NCBI RefSeq assembly: GCF_009729075.1
Contig: NZ_VTGY01000013.1
Coordinates: 186,001-250,000, forward strand
Source of the DNA: Mycolicibacterium sp. CBMA 226
Lineage (GTDB): Bacteria > Actinomycetota > Actinomycetes > Mycobacteriales > Mycobacteriaceae
Reading direction: 5' to 3'
DNA length: 64,000 bases
The notes under the pieces were generated by a model, which was given only the letters and a program-made list of their open reading frames with translations, had not been told where the DNA came from and ran no database searches. Position 1 is the stretch's first letter; each line of letters begins with the position of its first letter. Shown in pieces: positions 9,985-24,008 of the stretch. Position numbers and translations under genes: made by a program.

Positions 9985-10013
9985 TTTCGGCAAACCCCCT
10001 TGTTTGCCGAAAA
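9984..10013 (-). terminator. perfect hairpin between trpS and the BrkB gene
   Basis: The arms TTTTCGGCAAAC and GTTTGCCGAAAA are perfectly complementary (12 bp) around a 6-base loop. The site lies 47 bases beyond the trpS stop in the direction of transcription and covers the start of the next gene. It has no U-tract, so it may act as an attenuator or translation-blocking hairpin rather than a classical terminator. Confidence 0.6.
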
Positions 10014-10059
10014 GCCTAGTGTGCGACGCGGCGGGTGTCCCGATGCGGCGTCGGCAACG

Positions 10060-11139
<1,080 letters not shown>

Positions 11140-11218
11140 CTAGGCTGGGGAAGAGCTCCCCGTCCCGACTGCGCTCGATGGGTTCCAGTGCGATGCTGAC
11201 CTCCGACAAGGAGACGAA

Positions 11219-12259
11219 GTGAGCCCAGATCAAACGTCCCCGGGCCACCTGATGGCCGCCGAGATCGCTGAACAGCCGCAGGTCTGGCGCCGGCTGCTCG
11301 ACGAGGGCCGGGATCCCATCCGCGCCGCCGCCGGCCAGATCGCAGCTACCGAACCACGATTCGTCCTGTTCGTCGCGCGCGGCACCAGCGACCACGCCGC
11401 CCTCTACGCCAAGTACCTCGTGGAGATCAAGCACGGGCTGCCCGCCGGCCTCGTGTCCCCGTCGACCATGACGGTTTACGGCGCCCATCCCAACCTGCGC
11501 GACGTGCTGTACGTCGCAGTCAGCCAATCCGGCAGTTCGCCTGACCTGGTGCGCTCGGTGGAGGTGGCCCGCGCACAAGGAGCGCTGACGGTCGCCGTCA
11601 CCAACAACCCCGCGTCGGATCTGGCTGCGGCAGCAGCGATCCACGTCGATGTGCTGGCGGGAGCCGAAAAGTCGGTGGCCGCGACCAAGTCCTACACCGC
11701 GGAGTTGCTTGCTCTCCGGCTGCTGCTCGGACGCGACGGCGACGGCGTCGACGCGCTGCCCGACCTCGGCGAGCAGGTGCTCGCCGCCGGGGAGCTGGTC
11801 CGCGCGGTCGCGCAGCGGTATCGGTTCGCGCAACGACTCGTCGCCACCGCCCGCGGCTACTCCTACGCCACTGCCCGCGAGGCCGCCCTCAAGCTGATGG
11901 AGACGTCTTACCTTTCCGCGCAGGCATTTTCGGGTGCCGACCTGCTGCACGGCCCGCTCGCCACCGTCGATCCCCAGGTGCCGGTGCTGGCAGTGGTGCC
12001 GGAAGGTGCCGGCGGACAGGCCATGGCGCCGGTATTGGAACGGCTGGCCGAACGCAACGCCGACGTCTTCGGGGTCGGCGACCCCGCGGCACTGGCCGGC
12101 TTGGCCGGCGGCATCGCGCTACCCAGCAGGGTCAGCGACGAACTCTCTCCCCTTCTGGAAATCCTTCCCCTGCAGCAGCTTGCGCTGCACCTGGCACTTG
12201 CCCGCGGTGGCGACCCCGACCAGCCGCGCGGGCTGCGGAAGGTCACGGAGACGCTGTGA
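11219..12259 (+). CDS. SIS-domain glucosamine-6-phosphate isomerase/deaminase-like protein
   Basis: 346 residues from GTG 11219, with AAGGAGA at 11208 as ribosome binding site. It has two SIS sugar-phosphate binding domains resembling the isomerase half of GlmS, without the glutaminase domain. The first carries VSQSGSSPDLVRSVEVARAQG and the second ATAREAALKLMETSYLSAQAFSGAD. Such proteins (AgaS/NagB-II type) deaminate or isomerise amino-sugar phosphates, which fits nagA at 7775. Its 3' end is convergent with a MarR gene. Confidence 0.82.
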   Translation: MSPDQTSPGHLMAAEIAEQPQVWRRLLDEGRDPIRAAAGQIAATEPRFVLFVARGTSDHAALYAKYLVEIKHGLPAGLVSPSTMTVYGAHPNLRDVLYVAVSQSGSSPDLVRSVEVARAQGALTVAVTNNPASDLAAAAAIHVDVLAGAEKSVAATKSYTAELLALRLLLGRDGDGVDALPDLGEQVLAAGELVRAVAQRYRFAQRLVATARGYSYATAREAALKLMETSYLSAQAFSGADLLHGPLATVDPQVPVLAVVPEGAGGQAMAPVLERLAERNADVFGVGDPAALAGLAGGIALPSRVSDELSPLLEILPLQQLALHLALARGGDPDQPRGLRKVTETL

Positions 12260-12289
12260 CGCCCAACCGCTCGTATTCAGTCGGGCGTC
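12258..12289. terminator. inverted repeat at convergent gene ends
   Basis: GACGCCC (12258-12264) and GGGCGTC (12283-12289) form a 7-bp stem with an 18-base loop across the ends of the SIS and MarR genes. It is a weak bidirectional terminator candidate. Confidence 0.3.
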
Positions 12290-12699
12290 GGCGCCAGACG
12301 TTGCAGCACATGGAGGAAGACACGTCGCTCCTCGGCGCTCAGCTCGCCGAGCCAGTGCTCCTCGCCGCGCTGAATGTCGGCCTGTACCGCATCTTTGAGC
12401 CGACGGCCGGCGGTCGTGATCGACAGGAGCCGGACCCTGCGGTCGTCGGGGTCGGGCGTGCGCTCGATGTAGCCACGGTCCTGCAGATCGTCGAGAGTGG
12501 GGATGATGCGAGTTTTGTCGGCGCCGATCGCCTGCGCCAGCACTGCTTGCGAACGCATCGGGGTCTCGTCGAGCGCCAGCAGCACGACGTAGCCCCACAT
12601 CGAGACGCCGTGTTTGTCGAGTACGGGCTGTTCGGCGGCCATCAACTCGCGCAGTAGCGGCGCGAGCATCGCAGCGAGGTCGGGGCGCTTGGCCGGCAT
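12277..12699 (-). CDS. MarR-family transcriptional regulator
   Basis: 140 residues with a winged-helix core: MRSQAVLAQAIGADKTRIIPTLDDLQDRGYIERTPDPDDRRVR is the recognition helix plus wing. It is divergent from the DinB-like gene at 12751. The 51-base intergenic space contains one clean inverted repeat (12722-12745), probably its operator, so it likely represses both genes. Confidence 0.85.
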   Translation of the reverse strand: MPAKRPDLAAMLAPLLRELMAAEQPVLDKHGVSMWGYVVLLALDETPMRSQAVLAQAIGADKTRIIPTLDDLQDRGYIERTPDPDDRRVRLLSITTAGRRLKDAVQADIQRGEEHWLGELSAEERRVFLHVLQRLAPTPD

Positions 12700-12721
12700 C
12701 CGATCATCGTAGGCATTGCCA

Positions 12722-12745
12722 TATCGTATGCGTATGCTTACGATA
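12722..12745. promoter_or_regulatory. MarR operator candidate
   Basis: TATCGTA (12722-12728) and TACGATA (12739-12745) are perfect inverted repeats spaced 10 bases. They end 5 bases before the ATG at 12751 and 22 bases from the MarR start. The position suits steric repression of the DinB-like gene. Confidence 0.6.
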
Positions 12746-12750
12746 AGCTC

Positions 12751-13350
12751 ATGCCTACATTATCCACCGATCTTCTCAGCGCCCACCGCCTCGCGATCCT
12801 CGCCTCGGTCGACGTCGTCAACACCATCGACACCACCGACCTGAAACGCCCCACCCCTTGCGCCGCATGGGATTTGGCTGAGCTACTCGCCCACATGACC
12901 GTCCAGCACCGCGGGTTCGCGGCAGCCGCCCGCGGTGGTGGCCAGGACCTCACGCTCTGGGATCCGGCTGCAGTTCGCGACACACCCGACCCGGTGCGCG
13001 ATTACGCCACGGCCGCACACGATGTGCTGGACGCCTTCGCCGAAGCCGATCCCGAAAGTCAGTTCGCGCTACCCGAACTCGGCACGTCGGCGCCGGCCGA
13101 GATGGCCATCGGGTTCCATTTGATCGACTACGTCGTGCACGGCTGGGACGTCGCCGCCGCTCTCGGTGCGCCGTTCACCCTGCCCGACGACGTCGTCGCC
13201 GCAGCACTCCCCCTGGCCTTGGCCGTGCCCGACGGCGACTTCCGTAGCATGCCGAATGCGCCGTTCGGACCGGCTCACGTCGGCGACAGCCCAACGGATT
13301 TCGAGCGCCTTCTACGTCATCTGGGTCGCGACCCGCAGTGGCGCGCCTAG
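12751..13350 (+). CDS. DinB-like metal-binding protein (TIGR03086 type)
   Basis: 199 residues. It resembles the actinobacterial TIGR03086/maleylpyruvate-isomerase group of mycothiol-dependent DinB-fold proteins: CAAWDLAELLAHMTVQH near residues 38-54 and HLIDYVVHGWDVAAALG near 128-144 hold the metal-ligand histidines. Members are often thiol transferases acting with mycothiol. The substrate is unknown. It is probably repressed by the divergent MarR protein through the 12722-12745 palindrome. Confidence 0.75.
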   Translation: MPTLSTDLLSAHRLAILASVDVVNTIDTTDLKRPTPCAAWDLAELLAHMTVQHRGFAAAARGGGQDLTLWDPAAVRDTPDPVRDYATAAHDVLDAFAEADPESQFALPELGTSAPAEMAIGFHLIDYVVHGWDVAAALGAPFTLPDDVVAAALPLALAVPDGDFRSMPNAPFGPAHVGDSPTDFERLLRHLGRDPQWRA

Positions 13351-13422
13351 GGCCGCCGCGTGTCCGTGGTCGCGTCACGATCGGCGTGTCGCCTCTTTCT
13401 GGGACGTGTGCGATCTGAACCC

Positions 13423-13476
13423 GTCAGCATCGGCTGACATGGTCAGCACATGGTGACAATGTCAGTCGATGCTGAC
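13423..13476. repeat. large dyad with nested GTCA/TGAC boxes
   Basis: The outer arms at 13423-13440 and 13459-13476 (18 bases each) are complementary at 17 of 18 positions. The 18-base spacer holds a second dyad (GTCA...TGAC). It lies in the gap between the DinB-like gene and xthA. No T-tract follows, so a protein-binding or recombination site is as likely as a terminator. Nothing else was seen in this 282-base gap. Confidence 0.55.
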
Positions 13477-13632
13477 GACTCCCAGCGCGGACGCATGTAG
13501 GACAGAACCGTCGAATCGTTGAATGTGCGCGGCCGCAGGAAGGCACTGAGTAGCAGTCAGCGTCCACGCCGTCTCAACTAGCTGCGTGCACGCATTGCTG
13601 CGCCGGCCTGGCCCCAGCCGCACATGGCGTCC

Positions 13633-14436
13633 TCAGCTGTACTCGACCGTCACCGGTGCGTGGTCGGACCAGCGCAACGCGTACGCCGCGGCCCGCTCCA
13701 CGCGCGCCGCAACGGCTTTGGGCGCCAATTTGGCGTTGGCCAGGTGGTAGTCGATGCGCCATCCGGCGTCGTTGTCGAAGGCCTTGCCGCGCCAGGACCA
13801 CCAGCTGTACGGCCCGGCGACGTCCGGGTGCAGCTCACGTACCACGTCCGTCCAGCCGGAGGCCATCAGTTCGGCCAACCACTGCCGCTCGCTGGGCAGG
13901 AACCCGGACTTCTTGACGTTGGCCTTCCACGCCTTCAGATCCAGCTCCGTCGCGCAGATGTTCCAGTCGCCGCAGATCACGACGTCGCGGCGCTTGCGGC
14001 TCAGCTCGGCCATGCGGCCGGCCAGCGCCACCATGAAGCGCTCCTTCTCCACCTGCTTGTCAGTCTCGGCCTCACCGGTGGGCACGTACACGCTGGCGAC
14101 CGTGGCGCCGTCGGTATCGGCCTCCAGATACCGCCCGTGCGCGACGAATTCACAGTCCGGGCTCAGCCCCACCCGCATCGCGGTGATCGGCGCCCGCGAC
14201 AGCACGGCCACCCCGTTGCGGCCCTTGGCAGACGGTTCGGCCGACGCCAGGTGCCAGCCGGCGTCCAGCGCGGGCGCCAGGGCTTGCGTCAGCTGCGCGT
14301 CGTCGGCCCGGGTCTCCTGCAGGCAGATGACGTCGGACTGGGTTTCCTTCAGCCACGGCAGCAGCCCGAGGTTCTCCTCGGAGCGCTCTTTGACCGCAGC
14401 CCGGATGCCGTTGACGTTGATGGTGGTGACGATCAC
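13633..14436 (-). CDS. xthA: exodeoxyribonuclease III
   Basis: 267 residues from GTG 14436 (VIVTTINVNGIRAA). The open frame extends to 14529 but that part lies in a hairpin. The endonuclease/exonuclease/phosphatase fold motifs are clear: NVNGIRAA, the metal Glu in CLQETRADD, the GDWNI catalytic block and the C-terminal WSDHAPVTV with its catalytic His. It acts as an AP endonuclease and 3'-5' exonuclease in base-excision repair. It lies downstream of icd on the same strand, separated by a strong hairpin. Confidence 0.92.
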   Translation of the reverse strand: MIVTTINVNGIRAAVKERSEENLGLLPWLKETQSDVICLQETRADDAQLTQALAPALDAGWHLASAEPSAKGRNGVAVLSRAPITAMRVGLSPDCEFVAHGRYLEADTDGATVASVYVPTGEAETDKQVEKERFMVALAGRMAELSRKRRDVVICGDWNICATELDLKAWKANVKKSGFLPSERQWLAELMASGWTDVVRELHPDVAGPYSWWSWRGKAFDNDAGWRIDYHLANAKLAPKAVAARVERAAAYALRWSDHAPVTVEYS

Positions 14437-14482
14437 GAAGCAGAACCTTAACGTCGGGGTACGACAGGCCAGAAACGCCGAA

Positions 14483-14530
14483 CGTGAGCTTAGGTGCGAG
14501 AAATCGAAGAATCTCGCACCCAAGCTCACG
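14483..14530 (-). terminator. long hairpin after icd
   Basis: The arms 14483-14501 and 14512-14530 (19 bases) pair at 18 positions around a 10-base loop. The stem starts 12 bases past the icd stop and ends 47 bases before the xthA start, so it should end icd transcription. No U-tract is visible. Confidence 0.65.
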
Positions 14531-14541
14531 CTCGAGGTGAA

Positions 14542-16785
<2,244 letters not shown>

Positions 16786-17039
16786 TCTCCCGGCGTCACG
16801 GACGGTACGTACGAAAATCTATGTCGAGTCCGGCGTCTGCACATGACTACCCCGTCGCACGACGGTTACGAAGTTACCGTGACCGGCGCGGCAGGCTTCC
16901 GGTGGATAGGTCTGGCGGGCACAGAACTGGATCGATACGGACAGGCTGCGTGAACCGGACCGACAACGACACGCCGTCTCCCGCCCACCCGACGGCACCA
17001 GCTAGCAGTTGCCCAGCCTCTTGCGATACCCTCGAGTCC

Positions 17040-17137
17040 GGTCATGAGTGCCAGCGTCAAGCCCCGGCTTGCTGGCCGGCAACCCTCCATCCGCGGTGGG
17101 GTGCCCCGGGAGACGACCAGGTTGAGCAGCCGTACAT
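17040..17137 (+). ncRNA. SAM-IV riboswitch (metY leader)
   Basis: The stretch beginning GGTCATGAGTGCCAGCGTCA and continuing through GGCTTGCTGGCCGGCAACCC and the GGTGGGGTGCCCCGGG segment matches the core I remember for the actinobacterial SAM-IV class. It ends near CGACCAGGTTGAGC. It lies about 145 bases upstream of metY, the expected position for feedback control of methionine synthesis by S-adenosylmethionine. The exact 3' boundary is approximate. Confidence 0.87.
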
Positions 17138-17154
17138 CGGTTGCGAGGCAAGCG

Positions 17155-17176
17155 CGGGTCCGCCACCACGGACCCG
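17155..17176 (+). terminator. hairpin in riboswitch expression platform
   Basis: CGGGTCCG (17155-17162) and CGGACCCG (17169-17176) form a perfect 8-bp GC-rich stem with a 6-base loop, just after the SAM-IV core and about 105 bases before metY. It could be the switchable terminator or an anti-terminator arm. No U-tract follows. Confidence 0.5.
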
Positions 17177-17256
17177 GATGACTGGGTGAGTGGAGGCTTT
17201 CTATGCGTCGCTGTCTGTGATTCGTGCGAGTTCGCGCACCCATTCGTCGTACCTAA

Positions 17257-19750
<2,494 letters not shown>

Positions 19751-19754
<4 letters not shown>

Positions 19755-20467
19755 CAGCCGAACGTTCGCTGTCCTTCGGAGAGCAGGCCGCCGCCTACGA
19801 GCGGGGTCGCCCGTCGTATCCGCCGGAGTCCATCAACTGGCTGCTGCCCGCTGGGGCCGTCGACGTCCTCGATCTCGGTGCCGGCACCGGCAAACTGACC
19901 GTCCGACTCGCCGAACGCGGCCTGAAGGTGACGGCCGTCGACCCCATCCCCGAGATGCTCGAAGTACTCAGCGGATCACTGCCGTCGGTACCGGCCCTGC
20001 TGGGTACGGCGGAGGAAATTCCGTTGCCCGACAACAGCGTTGACGCGGTCCTGGTCGCGCAGGCCTGGCACTGGTTCGACCCGGAACGGGCCGCGGCCGA
20101 AGTGGCCCGGGTGCTGCGGCCGGGCGGCCGGCTGGGCCTGGTCTGGAACATCCGCGACGAGCGGCTGGGCTGGGTGAAGGAGCTGAACCGGATCATCGGC
20201 TGCGAGCACGATCCGTCCGCCGATTCGCTATGCGGCGACTTCACGAACATCGAGACTCATCGGTTCGAGTGGACGAGTTACCTTACGCCGCAAGCACTTC
20301 TGGACCTCGTCGCGTCCCGGAGCTACTGCATCACGTCGCCCGCCGACGTGCGCCGCAAGGTGCTGGGCGAGGTGCGGGAGCTTCTGAAAACGCATCCGGC
20401 GCTGGCCAACAGCGCCGGGCTGGCGCTGCCGTACGTCACGCACTGCGTGCGGGCGACCCTGGCCTAG
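19751..20467 (+). CDS. class I SAM-dependent methyltransferase
   Basis: 238 residues from GTG 19751, overlapping the metX stop by GTGA. The SAM-binding motif I is [19 protein letters not shown], followed by AVDPIPEML, and then [25 protein letters not shown]. The substrate is unknown, but this gene follows metX in other mycobacteria as well. Convergent with, and overlapping by 4 bases, the HxlR gene. Confidence 0.85.
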
Positions 20468-20973
20468 GCGCCCGGTCTGGCGGGCGCCAGGAATTCTCCG
20501 ATCACCGCGGTACCCGGGCCGACGCGAGCACCGGGTCCGGGGACAGCCGTCGTCGCCGAGGCCGCCAGTTCACCGCCACACTCGGCGCAGACGGTCTTTG
20601 CCGTTGTGACGTGGCCACATTCGCCGTGGACCAGCAGCGCCGGCGGTCCGTCATCCCCCGCGGCCCACTTGTCACCCCACGCCAACAGGGTCGCGATCAC
20701 CGGGTAGAGGTCGCGGCCCTTGTCGGTGAGCACGTATTCGAATCGCGGTGGCGCGCTCTGATACTGGCGCCGTTCGACGATCGCGTGGCGCTCCAGGTCG
20801 TCGAGACGCGCCGCCAGGACGTTCGAGGCGATGCCGAGGTCACGGCGGATGTCCTCGAACCGGGCCATCCCGGCGAACAAGTCCCGCAGCACCAGCGCCG
20901 TCCACCGTTGACCGACCACGTCGAGCGTCCGCGCGATCGAACAGGAGATGTCGCCGAAGGACTGTTTGGACAC
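20464..20973 (-). CDS. HxlR-family regulator with C-terminal Cys motif
   Basis: 169 residues. The winged-helix HxlR domain spans about 1-105 (VVGQRWTALVLRDLFAGMARFEDIRRDL). A tail with HGECGH...CAECGG follows, which could bind zinc. HxlR proteins are often redox or electrophile sensors. The gene is divergent from a SnoaL-like gene at 21056, which is its most likely target. Its 3' end overlaps the methyltransferase gene. Confidence 0.8.
   Translation of the reverse strand: MSKQSFGDISCSIARTLDVVGQRWTALVLRDLFAGMARFEDIRRDLGIASNVLAARLDDLERHAIVERRQYQSAPPRFEYVLTDKGRDLYPVIATLLAWGDKWAAGDDGPPALLVHGECGHVTTAKTVCAECGGELAASATTAVPGPGARVGPGTAVIGEFLAPARPGA
20467..20488. terminator. GC-rich hairpin at convergent gene ends
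   Basis: GGCGCCCG (20467-20474) and CGGGCGCC (20481-20488) form a perfect 8-bp stem across the end of the metYX-methyltransferase operon and the HxlR gene. A bidirectional terminator is likely. Confidence 0.5.
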
Positions 20974-21055
20974 CGCACAAGACTAGTCCATTGCTTTCTG
21001 CAATCGACTCTGTTTAGGTAGGTTGCAGATAACAAGCGACCCGCAGGGGGTTCTG

Positions 21056-21475
21056 ATGACGACAAGCACGGATTCGGTCGCGACGTTCTGCACGGCCACC
21101 CGCACCGGTGATGTCGACCGGTTCATCGCCGCGCTCGCACCCAATGCGGAGTTGATCTCCCCGCTGTCCGGCCGCATGGTGTTCCGTGGCCGGGACGATC
21201 TCCGCGTCCTACTGACCGCGGTCTACGCCGGTATGCGAGAACTGGAGTGGGAGAAAGTCATTGGCGACGGACCCACGCGCGTCGCGGTGAGCCGCGGACG
21301 TATCGCCGGCCTCACCATCACCGATGCCCTGGTCTTCGAACTCGATGATGCCGGGTTGATCCAGCGGCTACGCCCGCACCTGCGGCCGTGGCTCGCGGTG
21401 ACGGTCTTCGCGCTGTTACTCGGGCCCAAACTCGCCGCGCACCCGGGCGTCGCGCGTCGTGCGCTCAGGCGCTGA
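21056..21475 (+). CDS. SnoaL-like (NTF2-fold) protein
   Basis: 139 residues from ATG 21056, behind the purine-rich GCAGGGGG. It shows a small cone-shaped NTF2/SnoaL fold pattern: VATFCTATRTGDVDRFIAALAPNAELISPLSG and VFRGRDDLRVLLTAVYAGM. A hydrophobic C-terminal stretch (LAVTVFALLLGPKLAA) is unusual for this fold and may contact a membrane. Probably controlled by the divergent HxlR regulator. Substrate unknown. Confidence 0.7.
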   Translation: MTTSTDSVATFCTATRTGDVDRFIAALAPNAELISPLSGRMVFRGRDDLRVLLTAVYAGMRELEWEKVIGDGPTRVAVSRGRIAGLTITDALVFELDDAGLIQRLRPHLRPWLAVTVFALLLGPKLAAHPGVARRALRR

Positions 21476-21510
21476 CTGCCACTTCCCGGTCGGCGCGTTG
21501 CCTCCACCTT

Positions 21511-21542
21511 GACCAGCCTACCTACTAGTAGGTAGGCTGGTC
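21511..21542. promoter_or_regulatory. perfect 32-bp palindrome, TetR operator
   Basis: The half-site GACCAGCCTACCTACT is followed immediately by its exact reverse complement. The palindrome ends 3 bases before the GTG start of the TetR gene at 21546, so the protein very likely represses its own transcript, which probably includes the DUF308 gene. Confidence 0.75.
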
Positions 21543-21545
21543 GGC

Positions 21546-22151
21546 GTGGAACGAGCTCCGTCGACGGCAGATGAAATCCTTGCTCACGCAGAAAGACTCA
21601 TAATCGCCGGCGGATACAACGGCTTCAGCTACGCCGACATCGCGAACGAAATCGGCATACGCAAGCCGAGCATTCACCACCACTTCCCCACCAAGGCCGA
21701 TCTGGTCCGGACGCTGGTGAGTCGTTACCGGCAGGAGGCCCTCGCCGGACTCGCCGAGATAGAACGCCACGTCGGTGATCCCGTCGGCATGCTGCGAAGC
21801 TACGCCGATTACTGGCGCATCTGTATCGCGGACGCGACTCATCCATTTTGCGTCTGCGCTCTTTTGGCCGCCGAACTTCCTTCGCTCCCAGAGCAAGTCG
21901 CCGACGAGGTGACCGCTCACTTTCGCGCGCTGTCGGCGTGGCTGACCTCGGTTATCGAACGTGGCGCCGAGCAGCATTCGATTCGAATCGAGACAAATCC
22001 CCGCGTCGACGCCGAAACGTTCATGGCCACCGTGCACGGCGCGATGCTGTCCGCCCGCGCCTACGGCGATGCCGCAACGTTCGCCACCGTCGTAACCCCT
22101 CTGGTCAACCGGCTCGACGCTGCGGGCTCCACGCCGGGGGCAACATCGTGA
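21546..22151 (+). CDS. TetR-family transcriptional regulator
   Basis: 201 residues from GTG 21546. N-terminal helix-turn-helix FSYADIANEIGIRKPSIHHHFPTKADLV. The C-terminal domain resembles the TetR_C_16/AcrR-like groups. A perfect 32-bp palindrome abuts the start codon. The next gene (22211) is co-directional 59 bases downstream and probably co-regulated. Confidence 0.85.
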   Translation: MERAPSTADEILAHAERLIIAGGYNGFSYADIANEIGIRKPSIHHHFPTKADLVRTLVSRYRQEALAGLAEIERHVGDPVGMLRSYADYWRICIADATHPFCVCALLAAELPSLPEQVADEVTAHFRALSAWLTSVIERGAEQHSIRIETNPRVDAETFMATVHGAMLSARAYGDAATFATVVTPLVNRLDAAGSTPGATS

Positions 22152-22210
22152 CCACCACGGTAGGCAACGCAGTGCAGTCCGCCGAGACAACCCACTGAGA
22201 GGAATCGATC

Positions 22211-22834
22211 GTGTCAACCCAGCAACCAAGCCCCTCGGAGACCAACCGCGAGATGTGGTTGACGACCTATTATTTCGTTCGCGCGGGCTTTTCCTTCGCC
22301 TGGGTAGCCGTCGCACTGACGCTCGCGCAGCACAGCCTGCCGCTGGCGACGGGGTGGCTCATCCTCTATCCGCTGTGGGACGCCGCCGCCAATTTCTGGG
22401 ACGCCTCGCGAAGCGGTGGACTGGCGCAAAACCGCAGCCAATTGCTCAACTTTGCGGTCAGTCTGATCGTCACTGTCGTGGCTGCCTACGCCCTGTTCGC
22501 GGCTACGACGTGGGTACTCGCAGTCTTCGGCGCGTGGGCCACCCTTGCCGGATTGCTGCAACTCATCACCGCCATTCGACGCTGGAAAGTCGGCGCGCAG
22601 TGGGCGATGGTCCTCAGCGGCGGCCAATCAGCGCTCGCCGGAGGCCTATTCATCGCCCAGGCCCACACGCCGACCATCGGGTCGGCCAAGACCCTTGCCG
22701 GATATGCGGCGATGGGCGCGATCTACTTTCTGATTTCAGCACTCTGGTTGACAGTGAAGACCAACCGCGCCAAGGCAATACGCGCTCCCCACGACGGGGA
22801 CGCGCGCGCAGACAAGCTCGCCCCCGGACGGTAG
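22211..22834 (+). CDS. DUF308-like integral membrane protein
   Basis: 207 residues from GTG 22211. Six hydrophobic segments lie between residues 20 and 185, in the paired-helix layout of DUF308/HdeD proteins (WLILYPLWDAAANFWDASRSGG, FAVSLIVTVVAAYALFAATTWVLAVFGAW). No catalytic motif. Likely in one operon with the TetR gene upstream. Function unknown. Confidence 0.65.
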   Translation: MSTQQPSPSETNREMWLTTYYFVRAGFSFAWVAVALTLAQHSLPLATGWLILYPLWDAAANFWDASRSGGLAQNRSQLLNFAVSLIVTVVAAYALFAATTWVLAVFGAWATLAGLLQLITAIRRWKVGAQWAMVLSGGQSALAGGLFIAQAHTPTIGSAKTLAGYAAMGAIYFLISALWLTVKTNRAKAIRAPHDGDARADKLAPGR

Positions 22835-22860
22835 CGGACTGCTGCGGACCCGCGTCCAGA

Positions 22861-23050
22861 ATTCTCAAATTTTTGTCGTTTGTGACATCACGTGACATCG
22901 CAGTCGAAATGTGACGGCCAATCCGAGAACGGACAGTGGCTGCTGCTTGTCAGTTCTCAAATTCGATGCCACTTTTCAATCATTCGACAAGGCACTTTGG
23001 CCGTATTCTCACGTCCTGTCACTTGAGCTAATTCCCAAATTTTTGTCACT
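22861..23050 (+). repeat. intergenic repeat copy A (TTCTCAAA/TGTCA family)
   Basis: Left end ATTCTCAAATTTTTGTC followed by TTTGTGACATCACGTGACATC; centre AGAACGGACAG...TTGTCAGTTCTCAAA; right end CCCAAATTTTTGTCACT. It shares this box order with copies B-F. It occupies the 308-base gap between the DUF308 gene and the oxidoreductase gene; no gene was seen there. Confidence 0.8.
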
Positions 23051-23142
23051 TTTTCTGGCCACCGTAGAGACAACCATTGCGCTACCGGCGTGGCCGGTAC
23101 GCAGCTGGCTCTGCGCCGGCGGTGCGGTGCCGCGGTGATCTA

Positions 23143-23772
23143 CTAGGCGTCGGTGACTATGGCGATCTGACGGATGAAGGTGTCCTCTGCGGCGGAGCGC
23201 AGGAGGAAGTCGGCGACATTGGCGCGCGAGGTTGTGGGGTAGAGCGGCAATTTCGTGGCGTTCTCGATCGCAACGGCGTTGTAGGGGGTGCTGTCGCCGT
23301 TGTTCAACGCTCCGGGGTATTCGAGGGTCCATTTCAGATCGCTGGCCCGCAAGAGCACTTCTGATGCGGCTTTGTCTGCGTAGGTTTTCCGGAGCACGGT
23401 TCGGAAAATGGGGCCGACGAGAAATGAGGCTTTGGCCAGGGAGTCACCGACCCCGAACGCAGACACGATGACAAACCGGTCAACGCCTGATGTTTTCGCG
23501 GACTCTATGACTGCGCGGACGGTGTCGGTGATCAGCGTCGGGGTCTGGCGGGCGCTTTTCACGCCGAGCGTGCTGATGATCGCATCGTGGCCGCGGGCCG
23601 CCGTCGCGATCACGGTCGCGTCGGTGACGTCGCCGCTGACGATTCGAGCGCGCGGGTCAACTGGGGCGTCGGCCCGCCGCACGAGGGCTGTGACCTGGTG
23701 CCCCTGGTCGAGTGCCGTTTTGGTGAAGAGGACGCCGGTGCGCCCGGTTGCTCCAAGGACAAGAAACTTCAC
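23143..23772 (-). CDS. NmrA-like NAD(P)H-binding oxidoreductase
   Basis: 209 residues from GTG 23772 (VKFLVLGATGRTG); an in-frame ATG at 23808 is an alternative. Atypical short-chain (NmrA/SDR_a5) fold: nucleotide-binding GATGRTG, then GDVTDA, VIVSAFGVGDS and YPGALNNG. It is divergent-regulated: the intergenic region towards the MarR gene contains the 23866-23908 palindrome, so MarR probably controls it. Substrate unknown. Confidence 0.75.
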   Translation of the reverse strand: MKFLVLGATGRTGVLFTKTALDQGHQVTALVRRADAPVDPRARIVSGDVTDATVIATAARGHDAIISTLGVKSARQTPTLITDTVRAVIESAKTSGVDRFVIVSAFGVGDSLAKASFLVGPIFRTVLRKTYADKAASEVLLRASDLKWTLEYPGALNNGDSTPYNAVAIENATKLPLYPTTSRANVADFLLRSAAEDTFIRQIAIVTDA

Positions 23773-23865
23773 GATAACTTCGCTTTCGCTTGAAGGATGA
23801 CTGGGCATGTTGGTGGCGGGTATATGCAGCAACGGCTCGTCCGGTACTGGACACCACCAACAAAT

Positions 23866-23908
23866 ATAGTCAATATCACTGACTATTATGGTCAGTGATA
23901 TTGACTAT
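23866..23908. promoter_or_regulatory. MarR operator pair, long palindrome
   Basis: Perfect 18-bp arms (23866-23883 and 23891-23908) with a 7-base centre. Inside lie TAGTCA-N7-TGACTA (23867-23885) and TGGTCA-N7-TGACTA (23889-23907), the same element as at 24624-24642. It stands upstream of the oxidoreductase gene and downstream of the MarR gene, so it most likely represses the former. Confidence 0.7.
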
Positions 23909-24008
23909 GTCAAAGCAGAGTCGAAGCTTGCTCACGTCCGTCGACCCCCACTGATCGAGGCCACTGAGAATCGGAGGCATCTGGCGCATCGCGACCGGGC
24001 TACCTCAT

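Noticed and set aside
16843-16953. 36-codon plus-strand frame upstream of the SAM-IV riboswitch
   Set aside because: Composition looks plausible but there is no ribosome binding site or known family; not enough to call a gene.
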